Part shown: piece after piece, positions 35,053 through 44,603 of the stretch | How the letters are laid out: each line of letters begins with the position of its first letter | How positions within the stretch are numbered: position 1 is the stretch's first letter | Origin: Microbulbifer sp. YPW1 | GTDB taxonomy: Bacteria; Pseudomonadota; Gammaproteobacteria; Pseudomonadales; Cellvibrionaceae | Direction: 5' to 3' | NCBI RefSeq assembly: GCF_013367775.1 | Contig: NZ_CP055157.1 | Span: 3,980,001 to 4,044,000, forward strand | DNA length: 64,000 nucleotides | Notes under the pieces: model-generated | Seen by the model: only the letters and a program-made list of their open reading frames with translations | Databases searched by the model: none | What the model was told of the DNA's origin: nothing | Program-made: the position numbers and the translations under genes

Positions 35053-35619
35053 ATGCATGTATCCATCCGACGCGCTTTGAGCACACTTCTATTCGCCCTA
35101 GCTAGTGGGCTGACGTCACCGATGGCGGCTTTTGGCGCTGGCAACAACAGCCTGTTTGCAGTGGATGCCGCGGACCTTATCGCGAGGGCAGCCGACGCGA
35201 TTTACAGGGAACGCGATGATATCGAGGATAATGAACTCGTCGCCACCACATCCATGGTGTCCATTCGCTGTCGGGCCGGACGGGAAGTGCGCATTCCGAG
35301 AATTAGTGAAACGCAGTGTCCGGCGCCGAGAGTGATCAGTAGTCCGTGTATCGCAGACATCCAATTCCCCCTGCGCTCCACGATAAAAAGCGATGTCACC
35401 ACGCTAAATAACGGTCAGTGTGAGGTCCACTTCAGTTACGACTTTGTAAGTGCAGAACAGCTTGAGACTGGCGACATAATTGTCGGCATAAACCATGGCG
35501 GAAGCAGTGGTAGCAGGCAGGGTGACTGCGCGACACTGAAGCCTTACTTCGAAATTGAAGAAGCACTACGCGTGTACCAATATGCATTAGAGCGCGAACT
35601 CTCTGTGATCCAGCCATAA
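35053..35619 (+). CDS. secreted hypothetical protein, tandem paralogue 1
   Basis: This protein of about 188 residues has a signal peptide (MHVSIRRALSTLLFALASGL, cleavage after a short alanine stretch). The mature part has an FAVDAADLIARAADAIY helix, a beta-rich cysteine-containing middle and a glycine/serine stretch, INHGGSSGSRQGDC. It shares this plan with the next gene: SSFAVDIPGLIEA, HSGGTISCDK and a closing helix. The two are probably an ancient duplication and are co-transcribed with a 13-base gap. I recognise no family. The cysteines suggest disulfides outside the cytoplasm. Confidence 0.65.
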   Translation: MHVSIRRALSTLLFALASGLTSPMAAFGAGNNSLFAVDAADLIARAADAIYRERDDIEDNELVATTSMVSIRCRAGREVRIPRISETQCPAPRVISSPCIADIQFPLRSTIKSDVTTLNNGQCEVHFSYDFVSAEQLETGDIIVGINHGGSSGSRQGDCATLKPYFEIEEALRVYQYALERELSVIQP

Positions 35620-35632
35620 AGGTGGCAACGGT

Positions 35633-36235
35633 ATGTTCAAGATCCCTACATTCATAGCCACAGCGATCATCGCGGCCTTTTCTGGCTTCACATACGCAGG
35701 CGATCCCGGTGCATCACAGGCCAAGACAGAATCAGCGCGGCCGGCGGTCACAAAGCCTGAATCAACCGGAAGCAGTTTTGCGGTAGATATTCCGGGATTG
35801 ATTGAGGCCTCGGTATCCAAAGTGCTTGAGGCACATGATGAGCTTGAGTACGACGACTTTGTTATGGAGCAGGAGGACATATACTTTCATTGTGATAGCG
35901 AAGCTCGCTGGCGCTACGTCGATGGCTTCACTCTGGAGTTGCCTAATCAAGCGGGACCCGCATCTCTTTGCGAGGTCCAGCTAAAGCTAATCATCAAGGA
36001 TACGCTGGAGCAAAATCGTATGCGCGCAGATGGTGCGTCAGAATACTGCTACGACGCCATCGACTTTGAATCAATCAGCGTGATCGTCTATGGAAGCGGC
36101 GTGATCGAGACCCACCGGGGGCAAGGACACAGCGGCGGAACCATTTCCTGCGATAAACGGCGGATATTTTTGTCAATCGATGAGGCTATCGCCCAATATG
36201 TAAGCGCAGAAATCCCTGATCAGGATCCACCATAG
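35633..36235 (+). CDS. secreted hypothetical protein, tandem paralogue 2
   Basis: This 200-residue protein has a signal peptide (MFKIPTFIATAIIAAFSGFTYA, cleavage before GDPG) and a Pro/Ala/Ser linker. Its domain matches the preceding gene in order: FAVDIPGLIEASVSKVLEAHD, cysteine-containing beta strands, HRGQGHSGGTISCDKR and a C-terminal IDEAIAQYVSAEI helix. GGTGGC-rich sequence (aaaGGTGGcaacgg) precedes the ATG. The function is unknown. The pair is flanked by an intergenic gap of about 115 bases and then by convergent genes. Confidence 0.65.
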   Translation: MFKIPTFIATAIIAAFSGFTYAGDPGASQAKTESARPAVTKPESTGSSFAVDIPGLIEASVSKVLEAHDELEYDDFVMEQEDIYFHCDSEARWRYVDGFTLELPNQAGPASLCEVQLKLIIKDTLEQNRMRADGASEYCYDAIDFESISVIVYGSGVIETHRGQGHSGGTISCDKRRIFLSIDEAIAQYVSAEIPDQDPP

Positions 36236-36351
36236 GGGCACTGAAGTGAATCGATCCGACTATTCCGAACTTACCGATAACCTGCCCGAGCCATGAATTG
36301 CCAATGCTATCACCTGGCGCGCACTATTACTGTCTCTGACACAGGAGGCTA

Positions 36352-36867
36352 TTACTCACCCTTTGATTGATGTGCCTTGATCATTTTGGTGATCGATTTG
36401 GCAAGATCATTCGGCACCGGAAAATGTAAATTGTACTGGGCTATTTTCCACTGCCCATCTTCTCTCACCAGAACACCACTGCCTCGACACTCGCCGTAAG
36501 CTTCGCTATCGAGCAGCTCGTCAAACCAGGCGACATCGCCATGCAGAACGATGGTTCTATCCCTGGGCACATAGGTCCAGCCCTTTCCCTGACTGAAATA
36601 AGGCCTGACAAATTCCTTGAACTCGGCAGCAGACCAGCGTTCCGTCGCATCGGTGCCGATAAAGACGCCATCGTTATTCAATATATTGAAGTAAGCATCA
36701 AAATCCGCCTCAGCAGCCGCCTGATGAAACGCATCTAGTTGGGCGCCGACCACGTTTTTTGCCTGGTCCGTGGTTGAGTCCGCGCTGGCCCAGGCTGTTG
36801 CGGCCTGCAACACAACAGCCAAACACAGGATCCACCCCTTCCACCACAATGCAGTTCTGTTACGCAT
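36352..36867 (-). CDS. secreted SnoaL/NTF2-like protein
   Basis: About 171 residues with a signal peptide (hydrophobic ILCLAVVLQAATAWA) and an NTF2-like cone-fold domain. The sequence has AQLDAFHQAAAEADFDAYFN, then FIGTDATERWSAAEFKEF, VAWFDELL and GSGVLVREDGQWKIAQYNLHF, the usual order in SnoaL-like/YybH-type proteins. Such domains bind small ligands or form hydrolases; the role here is unknown. I choose the ATG at 36865-36867 because GAGAGGA stands seven bases upstream, and the longer frame would bury the signal peptide. Confidence 0.8.
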   Translation of the reverse strand: MRNRTALWWKGWILCLAVVLQAATAWASADSTTDQAKNVVGAQLDAFHQAAAEADFDAYFNILNNDGVFIGTDATERWSAAEFKEFVRPYFSQGKGWTYVPRDRTIVLHGDVAWFDELLDSEAYGECRGSGVLVREDGQWKIAQYNLHFPVPNDLAKSITKMIKAHQSKGE

Positions 36868-36991
36868 AAACAAGTCCTCTCCCGGATTATCTGCTGAATT
36901 CAACGCACATTCGTCGCCATATTTAATACTTATATACGCCATCAATGCTATACCCATGACTCACCCAAAGGTGGGTCTAGAGGAGCCGACC

Positions 36992-37378
36992 GTGCAAGAA
37001 GAACAGAAACTCAAGTATTTGAAAGTTGCCCTTATCGTCTTTGGCATCATCTTTATTTTCGGGATCTACGCGATGATGATGTGGGTGTGGCCTTCCGGTT
37101 GGGGCTGGACACCGCGCCAGCCTGAATATGAACAGATGATTATGGGCGTTTATGCGACCCTTGGCGTATTTTTGATCAGGGCAGCCAAAGATCCTCTGGC
37201 CAATGCCAGCCTGATTTGGTTTACGGTGTGGTCCAGTATTGTTCACGGCGGAATTATGCTGGTACAGGCGATTGTCGACGAAACAGAGCGGGCAAACCTG
37301 TTGGGCGATGTCCCCGCCCTGTTCCTGGTGGCAGCAGTGCTTTGGTACCTGATGCCCAGGGCAGCCAGACACAAGTGA
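36992..37378 (+). CDS. DUF6632-type membrane protein
   Basis: About 128 residues with four hydrophobic helices. The segment MMMWVWPSGWGWTPRQPEYE, then MIMGVYATLGVFLIRAAKDP and LIWFTVWSSIVHGGIM, matches the small DUF6632 membrane family, whose function is unknown. I prefer the GTG at 36992 because GAGGAG lies six bases before it; the ATG at 36956 has no ribosome site. It is divergent from the SnoaL-like gene and converges on the symporter. Confidence 0.75.
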   Translation: MQEEQKLKYLKVALIVFGIIFIFGIYAMMMWVWPSGWGWTPRQPEYEQMIMGVYATLGVFLIRAAKDPLANASLIWFTVWSSIVHGGIMLVQAIVDETERANLLGDVPALFLVAAVLWYLMPRAARHK

Positions 37379-37409
37379 CCGGGGTGCGGCTAAAAGCCGT
37401 TTCTGGCGA

Positions 37410-39047
37410 CTAGTCACCCATATACAGCAGTAGTACCAGCAGGCCGAAAAACCAGAGTAAGAGCCATACACTGCGCCTGTACCAATTGCTGCGGGCTTCC
37501 ACGCGCAAGTGATGGCGAATTGCGTGTTCATACAGGTCGGTATTTGAAGCCGGAGTAACCGATGTGGCCGTGCCCATACCTGACACTTGGGCCAGTATCC
37601 AGGCCACAGCCACCGTCACCGCGAAACCGATGACGTTCCACCACAACCAGGAAAGTTCTGGCAGATACAGCCAGCACAAGCCGTTACTGGCAATCCCACT
37701 CAGCAACCCTGCGATAGCATGAGGCCCGAGCACCCTGTGGGTGAGAAAGCCGAGGGCAAATACGGCGAGAATGGGGCCATTCGCCAGCGAACCAATCTTG
37801 TTGATCGCCTCCAGTACCGTGGGGGCGATGTCATCCACGAAGAACGCCATCACCAGGGTGATAACACCCCACAGGGTGGTCAGCAGTCGCGAAAGAATGA
37901 GTTCCTTGTGTGGACTCCAGCTACCGCGGTGAAAGCGGCGCACGAAATCTTCCATGGTGGTGGCGCTCAGGGAGTTCAGCACGGAATCCAAGGAGGACAT
38001 GGCGGCGGCGAACAGTGCCACCAGGCTCAAGCCCACCAGCCCCACCGGCAACACATTGATCATGTACAGCGGCACCGAAAGATTGTATTCAGGCCCATTG
38101 CCGGAATCCGGTAGTGCAGCGATGAATTCCGGGTGTTGCGCGGCATAGACACCGATACCGACGCCGACCAGGCAATACAGCAATACCAGCGGAAACCTCA
38201 GAAGCCCGTTGATCAACAGCGCATTGTTGGTGGCGTCAATATCACGGGTACTCAATTGACGCTGTACCTGGCTCTGGTCACAGCCGTAATAGGACACATA
38301 CAGGAAGAGCCCACCGAATAGCATGGGCCAGAAGGCAAAGGTTTCCCCATCACCGAACCCATGGTGAGTAAAGTCCAGCGTGGTTTTGCGCTCCTGGGCA
38401 AACGACTGCCACATCTGACCGAAACCGCCACTGGAATCCACCAGAAACACGAGTACCAGCACCAGCATGGCCGCGAGAATCAGTAACTGGATGACATCGG
38501 AATAGATAACCCCGCGTATTCCACCCATCACATCGTAAACAACGGTGAATACACCCAGGAGAAACACCGATGCGGTAAACCCCAGCCCGGTAATCAGGTC
38601 GATCACCAGCGCAATACTGTACACGGTCACCGCAGTGGCAAACGCCCGCACAAACAGAAACAGCCCACTGAGCGTCAGTCGCGTTTCCAGATCAAAGCGC
38701 TGTTCCAGATAGGCGTAGACCGAAACAAGGTTCAGGTGCCGGAATAGCGGCATCACAAACAGAATCAACACGATCATGGCAAGAGGAACCGCCAGTTCGT
38801 ACTGCAACCACAACAGCCCACCACCCGCGGCGAAAGCGACAAACGCGGGCGCGCCGAGAATGCTGTTGGTAGAGCACTGGGTCGCCATGATCGAGAGCCC
38901 CACCGGCCAGGGGCCGACATTGCGCCCGGCCACATAGTAGTCTTCCCGGCTCTCCTGACGACGCGCAAGCCAGTAGGCCATGACCAGCAGCCCTGCGCAG
39001 TAAGCGACAATGATCAGCCAGTCAATCCATGTGATACTCTGATTCAT
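37410..39047 (-). CDS. sodium:solute symporter family protein
   Basis: This 545-residue transporter has about 13-14 membrane helices and belongs to the SSS family of sodium-coupled sugar, amino-acid or nucleoside symporters. The N-terminus shows the family pattern, DYYVAGRNVGPWPVGLSIMAT. The sodium-site region reads LFAAAMSSLDSVLNSLSATT, and VMGGIRGVIYSDVIQ is the usual loop. It lies 65 bases downstream of the pectate lyase gene on the same strand, so it may import an oligogalacturonide or uronate product; the substrate is inferred from context only. Confidence 0.9.
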   Translation of the reverse strand: MNQSITWIDWLIIVAYCAGLLVMAYWLARRQESREDYYVAGRNVGPWPVGLSIMATQCSTNSILGAPAFVAFAAGGGLLWLQYELAVPLAMIVLILFVMPLFRHLNLVSVYAYLEQRFDLETRLTLSGLFLFVRAFATAVTVYSIALVIDLITGLGFTASVFLLGVFTVVYDVMGGIRGVIYSDVIQLLILAAMLVLVLVFLVDSSGGFGQMWQSFAQERKTTLDFTHHGFGDGETFAFWPMLFGGLFLYVSYYGCDQSQVQRQLSTRDIDATNNALLINGLLRFPLVLLYCLVGVGIGVYAAQHPEFIAALPDSGNGPEYNLSVPLYMINVLPVGLVGLSLVALFAAAMSSLDSVLNSLSATTMEDFVRRFHRGSWSPHKELILSRLLTTLWGVITLVMAFFVDDIAPTVLEAINKIGSLANGPILAVFALGFLTHRVLGPHAIAGLLSGIASNGLCWLYLPELSWLWWNVIGFAVTVAVAWILAQVSGMGTATSVTPASNTDLYEHAIRHHLRVEARSNWYRRSVWLLLWFFGLLVLLLYMGD

Positions 39048-39112
39048 TCGACTCCCTGAATTCCGCTAGCTCCCCAAATTTGGCTAGCGAGGTGATTCCT
39101 CTTAAAGCCCGG

Positions 39113-40279
39113 TCACAGTTCGAAGCGCTGTTTCCACGCGGGGTACTCCTCCTGCAATAACCGCTCCGGCCAATAGCCATACCAGCTGTAACCGGTGCGC
39201 CGTTCGATATCCACTTCCGAAAGCTGATACACCCTTTTGCCATTTCTGTTTGCCAGAAACGGTTCGCTGGTTTTCAGATCGTAGAATCTCGCCCAGATCG
39301 GCTTTGCCTGCGCATCGTCGACCACGACCAGATCGTAATCCGCCGCGTGAAAATCGAAACGCTGCCCTGCCGTGTCCACCCGCTCGACCCGGAACCCGTT
39401 CAGTTTTACGGATTTCAGCCAGGCAATTCCGCCCTGTATAGCGGCAACGGTGTCCGGGGATGGGTCGTCGATAGTCATCAGATACTGAAGTACCGGCACT
39501 GTTTCCCAAGCGAGGATTCCCGGCAATTCATACGCCCTGCCCTTGACCGGCTTCAGGGATTTTTCGTGATACTGTCCGGCCCAGCCCGCGGGCTTCCCAT
39601 CGATACGAACCTGCATCGCCAATAGCAGTTCATCACCCTTGAACACCGCCCGGGCTGCCTGCTCACGCAGGTCATCATCAATGTATTCAAATGGCGGCCC
39701 GCCGGCGGCGACCTCCCGCAGGAATCCCAACACACCGGGCATCACCTCATCGGCAATGGTGATATGGCGATAGTAGGCCCGCTCGGTGCGATCCGGAGAA
39801 TGTGCCCAGCCACCGTTGGCATACTGGCGATCTAGCGTATACCGCAGTCCCTTCAATGCTCCGTCGCGGTATTTGGTCTCGCCGGTTTGCAGGTAGGCGT
39901 GTGAGAGGTATTTGATCTGCGGATAGATATTGCGATTGTCGAAACTCGCATCGGGAAGACTCTTGTTTTTTATCGCCTGCGCCCGCTCCTCGGGAGAAAC
40001 GATGCGCAGCGGGTGCTTGTTGGTGGGCCAGCCACCACTCTCGCGCTGATATAGCAGCAGGTTATCAGCGATCTTGTCGACCTGATGCAGTGCATAGTAC
40101 TGAACAGTGTTTTCGCCAGTGCGATCATTCCAGTGCTTGATGGCATCCTGAAAGCCGTCGATGGGGATCGGCCGATAAGCCGTCTCCGCGTGAGACTCCG
40201 CCATACCCGCAAAAGACAGCATTCCGCAAAGTGCAGCGGGAAGGAAAACTGATAAGCCGTGCATACTACTCCTGAACAT
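39113..40279 (-). CDS. secreted pectate lyase, PL10 type
   Basis: This 388-residue protein has a signal peptide (cleavage near SHA-ETAYR) and one catalytic domain with the (alpha/alpha)3 toroid of family PL10. Family signatures are LLLYQRESGGWPTNKH, ASFDNRNIYPQIKYLSHAY, NGGWAHSPDR, AKPIWARFYDL and RTGYSWYGYWPERLL, including the Asp, Asn and Arg residues of the active cleft. It cleaves polygalacturonate by calcium-dependent beta-elimination. The ATG at 40279 is used; an inner ATG at 40264 has an AGGAGT just before it and is an equally valid start. The next gene is the symporter. Confidence 0.9.
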   Translation of the reverse strand: MFRSSMHGLSVFLPAALCGMLSFAGMAESHAETAYRPIPIDGFQDAIKHWNDRTGENTVQYYALHQVDKIADNLLLYQRESGGWPTNKHPLRIVSPEERAQAIKNKSLPDASFDNRNIYPQIKYLSHAYLQTGETKYRDGALKGLRYTLDRQYANGGWAHSPDRTERAYYRHITIADEVMPGVLGFLREVAAGGPPFEYIDDDLREQAARAVFKGDELLLAMQVRIDGKPAGWAGQYHEKSLKPVKGRAYELPGILAWETVPVLQYLMTIDDPSPDTVAAIQGGIAWLKSVKLNGFRVERVDTAGQRFDFHAADYDLVVVDDAQAKPIWARFYDLKTSEPFLANRNGKRVYQLSEVDIERRTGYSWYGYWPERLLQEEYPAWKQRFEL

Positions 40280-40413
40280 TATTTTTATACTCCAGGTGCT
40301 ACTTTTAAGCCGATATATCTAGAATACCGGATCAACCCGATCCAAAACCACACCCCCGATAAGGGCTATTATTACCGGCGGGTTAAGTAGAGCGTCGTTT
40401 CAGGAGACCAATC

Positions 40414-40857
40414 ATGAGCAATAGCGATCCGATACAGGTGCTGTGTCCGTCCTGCGCCGCCGTAAACCGGGTACCCGGAAACCGGCTCGGAGACCGCCCG
40501 AAGTGTGGGAAATGCCGCAAACCACTGATTACCGGTCAGCCGCTAAACGGCTCCGACCGCAACTTCCAGCGAATCATCGAAAAGAGTGATCTCCCGGTAG
40601 TGATCGATTTCTGGGCAACCTGGTGCGGCCCATGCCAGCAATTCGCACCGGTTTTCAGCCAGGCTGCCTCAGAGATGGCCACTCGGGCATTATTTGTAAA
40701 ACTGGATACGGAAGCCAACCAGCAGACCGCCGGGCGTTTTCAGATTCGCTCCATTCCGACTTTGATGATTTTTCATCGCGGCCGCGAACTCACGCGGCTT
40801 TCGGGTGCCCTTCCCAAGGCCCAGTTTATGCAGTGGTTGAATCAACAACTTCCCTAA
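40414..40857 (+). CDS. trxC: thioredoxin 2
   Basis: This 147-residue protein has the N-terminal zinc ribbon of TrxC (CPSC near residue 11 and CGKC near residue 31) followed by a thioredoxin domain with the active site FWATWCGPCQQF. The cis-proline is in SIPTLMIF. The family reduces disulfides in the cytoplasm and responds to oxidative stress in E. coli. AGGAGA lies before the ATG. Its stop converges on the thiopurine methyltransferase gene. Confidence 0.95.
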   Translation: MSNSDPIQVLCPSCAAVNRVPGNRLGDRPKCGKCRKPLITGQPLNGSDRNFQRIIEKSDLPVVIDFWATWCGPCQQFAPVFSQAASEMATRALFVKLDTEANQQTAGRFQIRSIPTLMIFHRGRELTRLSGALPKAQFMQWLNQQLP

Positions 40858-40940
40858 CACGAATGAAACTAAAATCACCATGCCGGGGCGGCCTATGCTG
40901 TTAAATTCCGGCGTCGCGATCAGTGAATAGTGATTTACGG

Positions 40941-41591
40941 TTAAGCCACAAGGCTTTTGGATTCCAGTAACCAGATCTTTTCCTCTGCCGGACATTTCCC
41001 CTTCAGGCCACCTTCTACATCGACCGTTTGCAGCAGGTTCAACGTATAGCTCGCAGCGTAGTGCTCGGCGACTTCCTCGTCGTTCACGCAAAACGGCGGC
41101 CCGGGCATTTTTTCCTGATCGTACTCGAAGGTGATCAGCAACTGCGGCGCACTGCCGGTCACTTGTACCAGGTGTTCTGCATACCGACGGCGCATTTCCA
41201 GGGGTAACGCCACCAGCGCAGCGCGATCATAAACCGCAGCCACAGGTCCCAAGACTTCGCGGGTGAGGTGTAAAATATCGCCCACAAAAATATCGATGTC
41301 CGGGGCGCTATAACGCTTCAGATCACCAGTCTTGTCCACCTGAGGATCAATGCCCAGCTGTTCGAACAGCTGGATCACCGCCATTTCACTCAGCTCTGCA
41401 CCGGCGACGGCATAACCGCGCTCAAGCAGCCAACCGATATCCAGTGTCTTGCCGCACAGAGGCAGAAACAGTCGGTCACCCTGCTCCAAACCTAGCCGAG
41501 CGAAATGTTCGACCAATAGCGGATGGGCCTCGCGATTGTGAAAGCCAATTTCATTGCGCCGCCATTTGTCGTGCCAGAACTCATGCTCCAT
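40941..41591 (-). CDS. tpm: thiopurine S-methyltransferase
   Basis: This 216-residue SAM-dependent methyltransferase has the bacterial TPMT pattern: FWHDKWRRNEIGFHNREAHP at the start, LFLPLCGKTLDIGWLLERGY (SAM site), GAELSEMAVIQLF and YDRAALVALPLEMR. Bacterial members methylate thiopurines and also selenium or tellurium oxyanions. Substrate preference cannot be told. It is divergent from hrpB across about 140 bases and converges on trxC. Confidence 0.93.
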   Translation of the reverse strand: MEHEFWHDKWRRNEIGFHNREAHPLLVEHFARLGLEQGDRLFLPLCGKTLDIGWLLERGYAVAGAELSEMAVIQLFEQLGIDPQVDKTGDLKRYSAPDIDIFVGDILHLTREVLGPVAAVYDRAALVALPLEMRRRYAEHLVQVTGSAPQLLITFEYDQEKMPGPPFCVNDEEVAEHYAASYTLNLLQTVDVEGGLKGKCPAEEKIWLLESKSLVA

Positions 41592-41729
41592 GAATATCGA
41601 TCTCCCGGGCTTCTATCCAATTATAAAATCGAGGTGCCGGGTATCATCTTGGACCTGCGCATTGCTGGCAAGTGGCAGACCTTCGGGTTCCCCTGTCTGT
41701 ATTAACGGACCGCCGCTATAATCGCCGCC

Positions 41730-44297
41730 ATGTCAGAATTCACCTTCCCGCAACTGCCCATTTCAAAGGCCCTGCCCGACCTGTGCGCGACCCTTGACCA
41801 GCACGGTAATGTGGTGCTGCAGGCGCCCCCTGGCGCGGGCAAGACCTCCACAGTTCCCCTGGCCCTGCTGAACAGTGAATGGCTGGCCGATAGAAAGATC
41901 ATCATGCTGGAGCCCCGCCGGCTCGCTGCGCGTTCTTCCGCCGCGCGCATGGCGGAGCTGCTGGGTGAACCGGTGGGGGCCACCGTGGGTTACCAGATTC
42001 GTGGCGAGCGCAAGATCGGCAAGCAGACCCGTATCGTGGTGGTCACCGAGGGCATCCTGACCCGACTGCTGCAGTCAGACCCGGAGCTGAGCGATACCGC
42101 ACTGGTGATTTTTGATGAATTCCACGAGCGCAGCCTGCAGGGAGACCTCTCCCTGGCACTCTGCCTGCAGTCCCAGGAGTTCTTCCGCGAGGACCTGAAA
42201 CTGCTGGTCATGTCCGCCACCCTGGACGCCGACGCGGTCGCCGGCCTGCTCGGCGATGCACCGGTAATTACCAGCGAGGGCCGCGCCTACCCGGTCGCCA
42301 TCGAATACCTCCCCCACCAGCAGGTTCCCGACGACCCGCGGCAACTACCGGGACTGATGAGCCGTAAAATCTGCGAGCTAATGGAGCGGGAACACGGCAG
42401 CCTGCTGGCTTTTCTCCCCGGTGTGGGTGAAATCCGCCAGGTCGAGAGCAACCTGCGCGAGGCATTGCACGATCGCCCGGATGTGCTAATTGCACCCCTG
42501 TACGGCGACCTCGGCAAAAATCAACAGGATGCCGCTATTGCGCCGGCACCGAGTGGGCAGCGCAAGATTGTGCTTGCCACCAACGTGGCAGAAACCAGCC
42601 TGACAATTGAAGGGATTCGCATGGTGGTGGATTCCGGCCTGATGCGTGAATCGCGCTTTGACCCCAATACCGGCATGAACCGGCTAGTGACCACGTCCAT
42701 CTCGCAGGCATCCGCCACCCAGCGCACGGGACGTGCCGGGCGGCTCAGCGAGGGGGTGTGCCTGCGGCTGTGGAGCGAATCCCGCCAGCGACAGCTACCG
42801 GCAAAAAACAGCCCGGAAATTCTGCTCAGTGATCTGGCTCCGGTCATGCTGGAACTGGCCCAGTGGGGCGTGAGTGAGGTCAGCGAACTGCGCTGGCTCG
42901 ACCTACCGCCACCTGGCCCCACGGCGCAGGCGCGGGTATTGCTGCAGGAGCTGGGGGCACTGGATGAGATGCTGCGTATCACCGCGCACGGCAAGGCGAT
43001 GCTGGCACTCGGCACCCACCCACGCCTCGCCCACATGATGTTGCGCAGTGTCGATCTGCAACTCCAGCAGCACGCCTGCCTGCTGGCCGCCCTGCTCTCC
43101 GAGCGGGATATCTTCCGCGGCGAGCAGCGCTGGGACAGGGACATCCATAAACGCATGGAGGTGCTGATCGGTTCGGCAAAAAATAACAGCGCCGATCGCG
43201 GGGCCGTGCAACGTATACGCCAGCAGGCAAAAGCCTGGCAGGCGCAGTTACCCGCTAATTCGCGGACCAACCAACAAGCCAGCACGCCCGATCCACTGGA
43301 GGCAACCGGGATACTACTCGGCTTCGCCTACCCGGACCGTATCGCGATCAACCGTCGCGATCGCGAGCGACGCTTTCTGCTGTCCAACGGTCGCGGCGCA
43401 CACTTCTCGCACGACGACGAACTGGCCCTGCAGGATTTTCTCGTTATCGCCGATCTGGACGGCCAAGGGCGCGATGCCCGGGTTCAACTGGCGGCGCGCA
43501 TCAGCAAACCGGCGCTGTATGAATATTTCGATGACCTGATCACAACCCGGGAATCCGTGCGCTGGGACGACAGCAGCGGCCGCGCCGTCGCCAGTGTGCA
43601 AACCTTGCTCGGCAAGCTGGTGCTAGAAGAAAAGCCGGCAAGTGATATTTCCCCGGAACTGTTAAGCCGCGCCCTGCTGGATGCCATTCGCCAACGGGGA
43701 CTGCGCACGCTGCCCTGGGATAAAGAAACAGAGAACCTGCTGGAAAGGGTCCGCTTCCTGCACGCGCAGCGCGCTGCCTTTCCCGACCTGCTGGAAAACA
43801 CGGAACTCCCGGACTGGAGTGAAGATCAGCTCCTCGATTCCCTCGAGCACTGGCTGCTGCCGCATCTGAACGGCTTGAACAAACTGGATCAACTGAGGCA
43901 ACTGGATCTGAAGAATATTCTCCTCGCGCAGCTCGACTGGCCAACCCAGCAGCGCCTGGAGCAAATTGCACCCACCCATATTCAGGTACCCAGCGGCTCC
44001 CGTATCGCCATCCAGTACGGGGAGACACCACCGGTGCTTGCGGTGCGGTTACAGGAGATGTTTGGCCTTGGGGAAACGCCCGCGATCCTGAATGGCCGCT
44101 ATCCTCTGATGATTCACCTGCTCTCTCCGGCACAGAGACCGGTGCAGGTTACCCGTGACCTTTCCAGCTTCTGGAAAAACACGTATCAGGAAGTGAAAAA
44201 GGAACTGCGAATCAAATACCAGAAACATTTCTGGCCCGATGATCCGTTAACCGCCCAGGCGACCAGTAAAACCAAGAAGCGCATGGAGAATCGCTAG
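41730..44297 (+). CDS. hrpB: ATP-dependent helicase HrpB
   Basis: This 855-residue DEAH-type protein has Walker A in QAPPGAGKTSTVPLALL, motif II DEFHERS, motif III SATLDADA and motif VI QRTGRAGRLSEGVCLRLW, followed by the winged-helix, helicase-associated and HrpB C-terminal domains. The family is widespread in proteobacteria. Its RNA target in the cell is not well defined, and in some species it affects fimbrial mRNA or virulence. The length is typical. The ATG at 41730 is close to the divergent tpm gene. Confidence 0.94.
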   Translation: MSEFTFPQLPISKALPDLCATLDQHGNVVLQAPPGAGKTSTVPLALLNSEWLADRKIIMLEPRRLAARSSAARMAELLGEPVGATVGYQIRGERKIGKQTRIVVVTEGILTRLLQSDPELSDTALVIFDEFHERSLQGDLSLALCLQSQEFFREDLKLLVMSATLDADAVAGLLGDAPVITSEGRAYPVAIEYLPHQQVPDDPRQLPGLMSRKICELMEREHGSLLAFLPGVGEIRQVESNLREALHDRPDVLIAPLYGDLGKNQQDAAIAPAPSGQRKIVLATNVAETSLTIEGIRMVVDSGLMRESRFDPNTGMNRLVTTSISQASATQRTGRAGRLSEGVCLRLWSESRQRQLPAKNSPEILLSDLAPVMLELAQWGVSEVSELRWLDLPPPGPTAQARVLLQELGALDEMLRITAHGKAMLALGTHPRLAHMMLRSVDLQLQQHACLLAALLSERDIFRGEQRWDRDIHKRMEVLIGSAKNNSADRGAVQRIRQQAKAWQAQLPANSRTNQQASTPDPLEATGILLGFAYPDRIAINRRDRERRFLLSNGRGAHFSHDDELALQDFLVIADLDGQGRDARVQLAARISKPALYEYFDDLITTRESVRWDDSSGRAVASVQTLLGKLVLEEKPASDISPELLSRALLDAIRQRGLRTLPWDKETENLLERVRFLHAQRAAFPDLLENTELPDWSEDQLLDSLEHWLLPHLNGLNKLDQLRQLDLKNILLAQLDWPTQQRLEQIAPTHIQVPSGSRIAIQYGETPPVLAVRLQEMFGLGETPAILNGRYPLMIHLLSPAQRPVQVTRDLSSFWKNTYQEVKKELRIKYQKHFWPDDPLTAQATSKTKKRMENR

Positions 44298-44603
44298 CCT
44301 GCAATAACTGGCACGAAGGAGCCAGGTCGTTCGCGCGGCGATCAACCTGTCACCATCGTGCCACATCCTGATTCCCCGACAATCTACACGCACTTTTGCG
44401 CACATCGCCCCGCCAGAAGACAGCGATGTCATCTGGCGGGAAAAGCAGGCGCCAATTTTCCATTTTCCCCCGTGCCACTTTGAAATCCGCGCAGTTCTGG
44501 GACGCCACCCCGCCATTTTCCCCCGATATTTCCGGGTCCCGCATTCGTTTAGTAATGAAGAATACGGGTTCACCCACCTCACAATAAAAATGAGAAGGCG
44601 AAA
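44298..44603. promoter_or_regulatory. leader of the GH16 gene with inverted and direct repeats
   Basis: No gene is seen. An inverted repeat, CCCGCCAGA and TCTGGCGGG, lies at about 44408-44440. Two copies of CCATTTTCCCCCG stand at 44460-44472 and 44513-44525, exactly 53 bases apart, about five helical turns, so they face the same side of the DNA. They lie about 80-130 bases before the start of the glucanase gene and are candidates for a regulator-binding pair. A GAAGGCG ribosome site precedes 44604. Confidence 0.45.
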
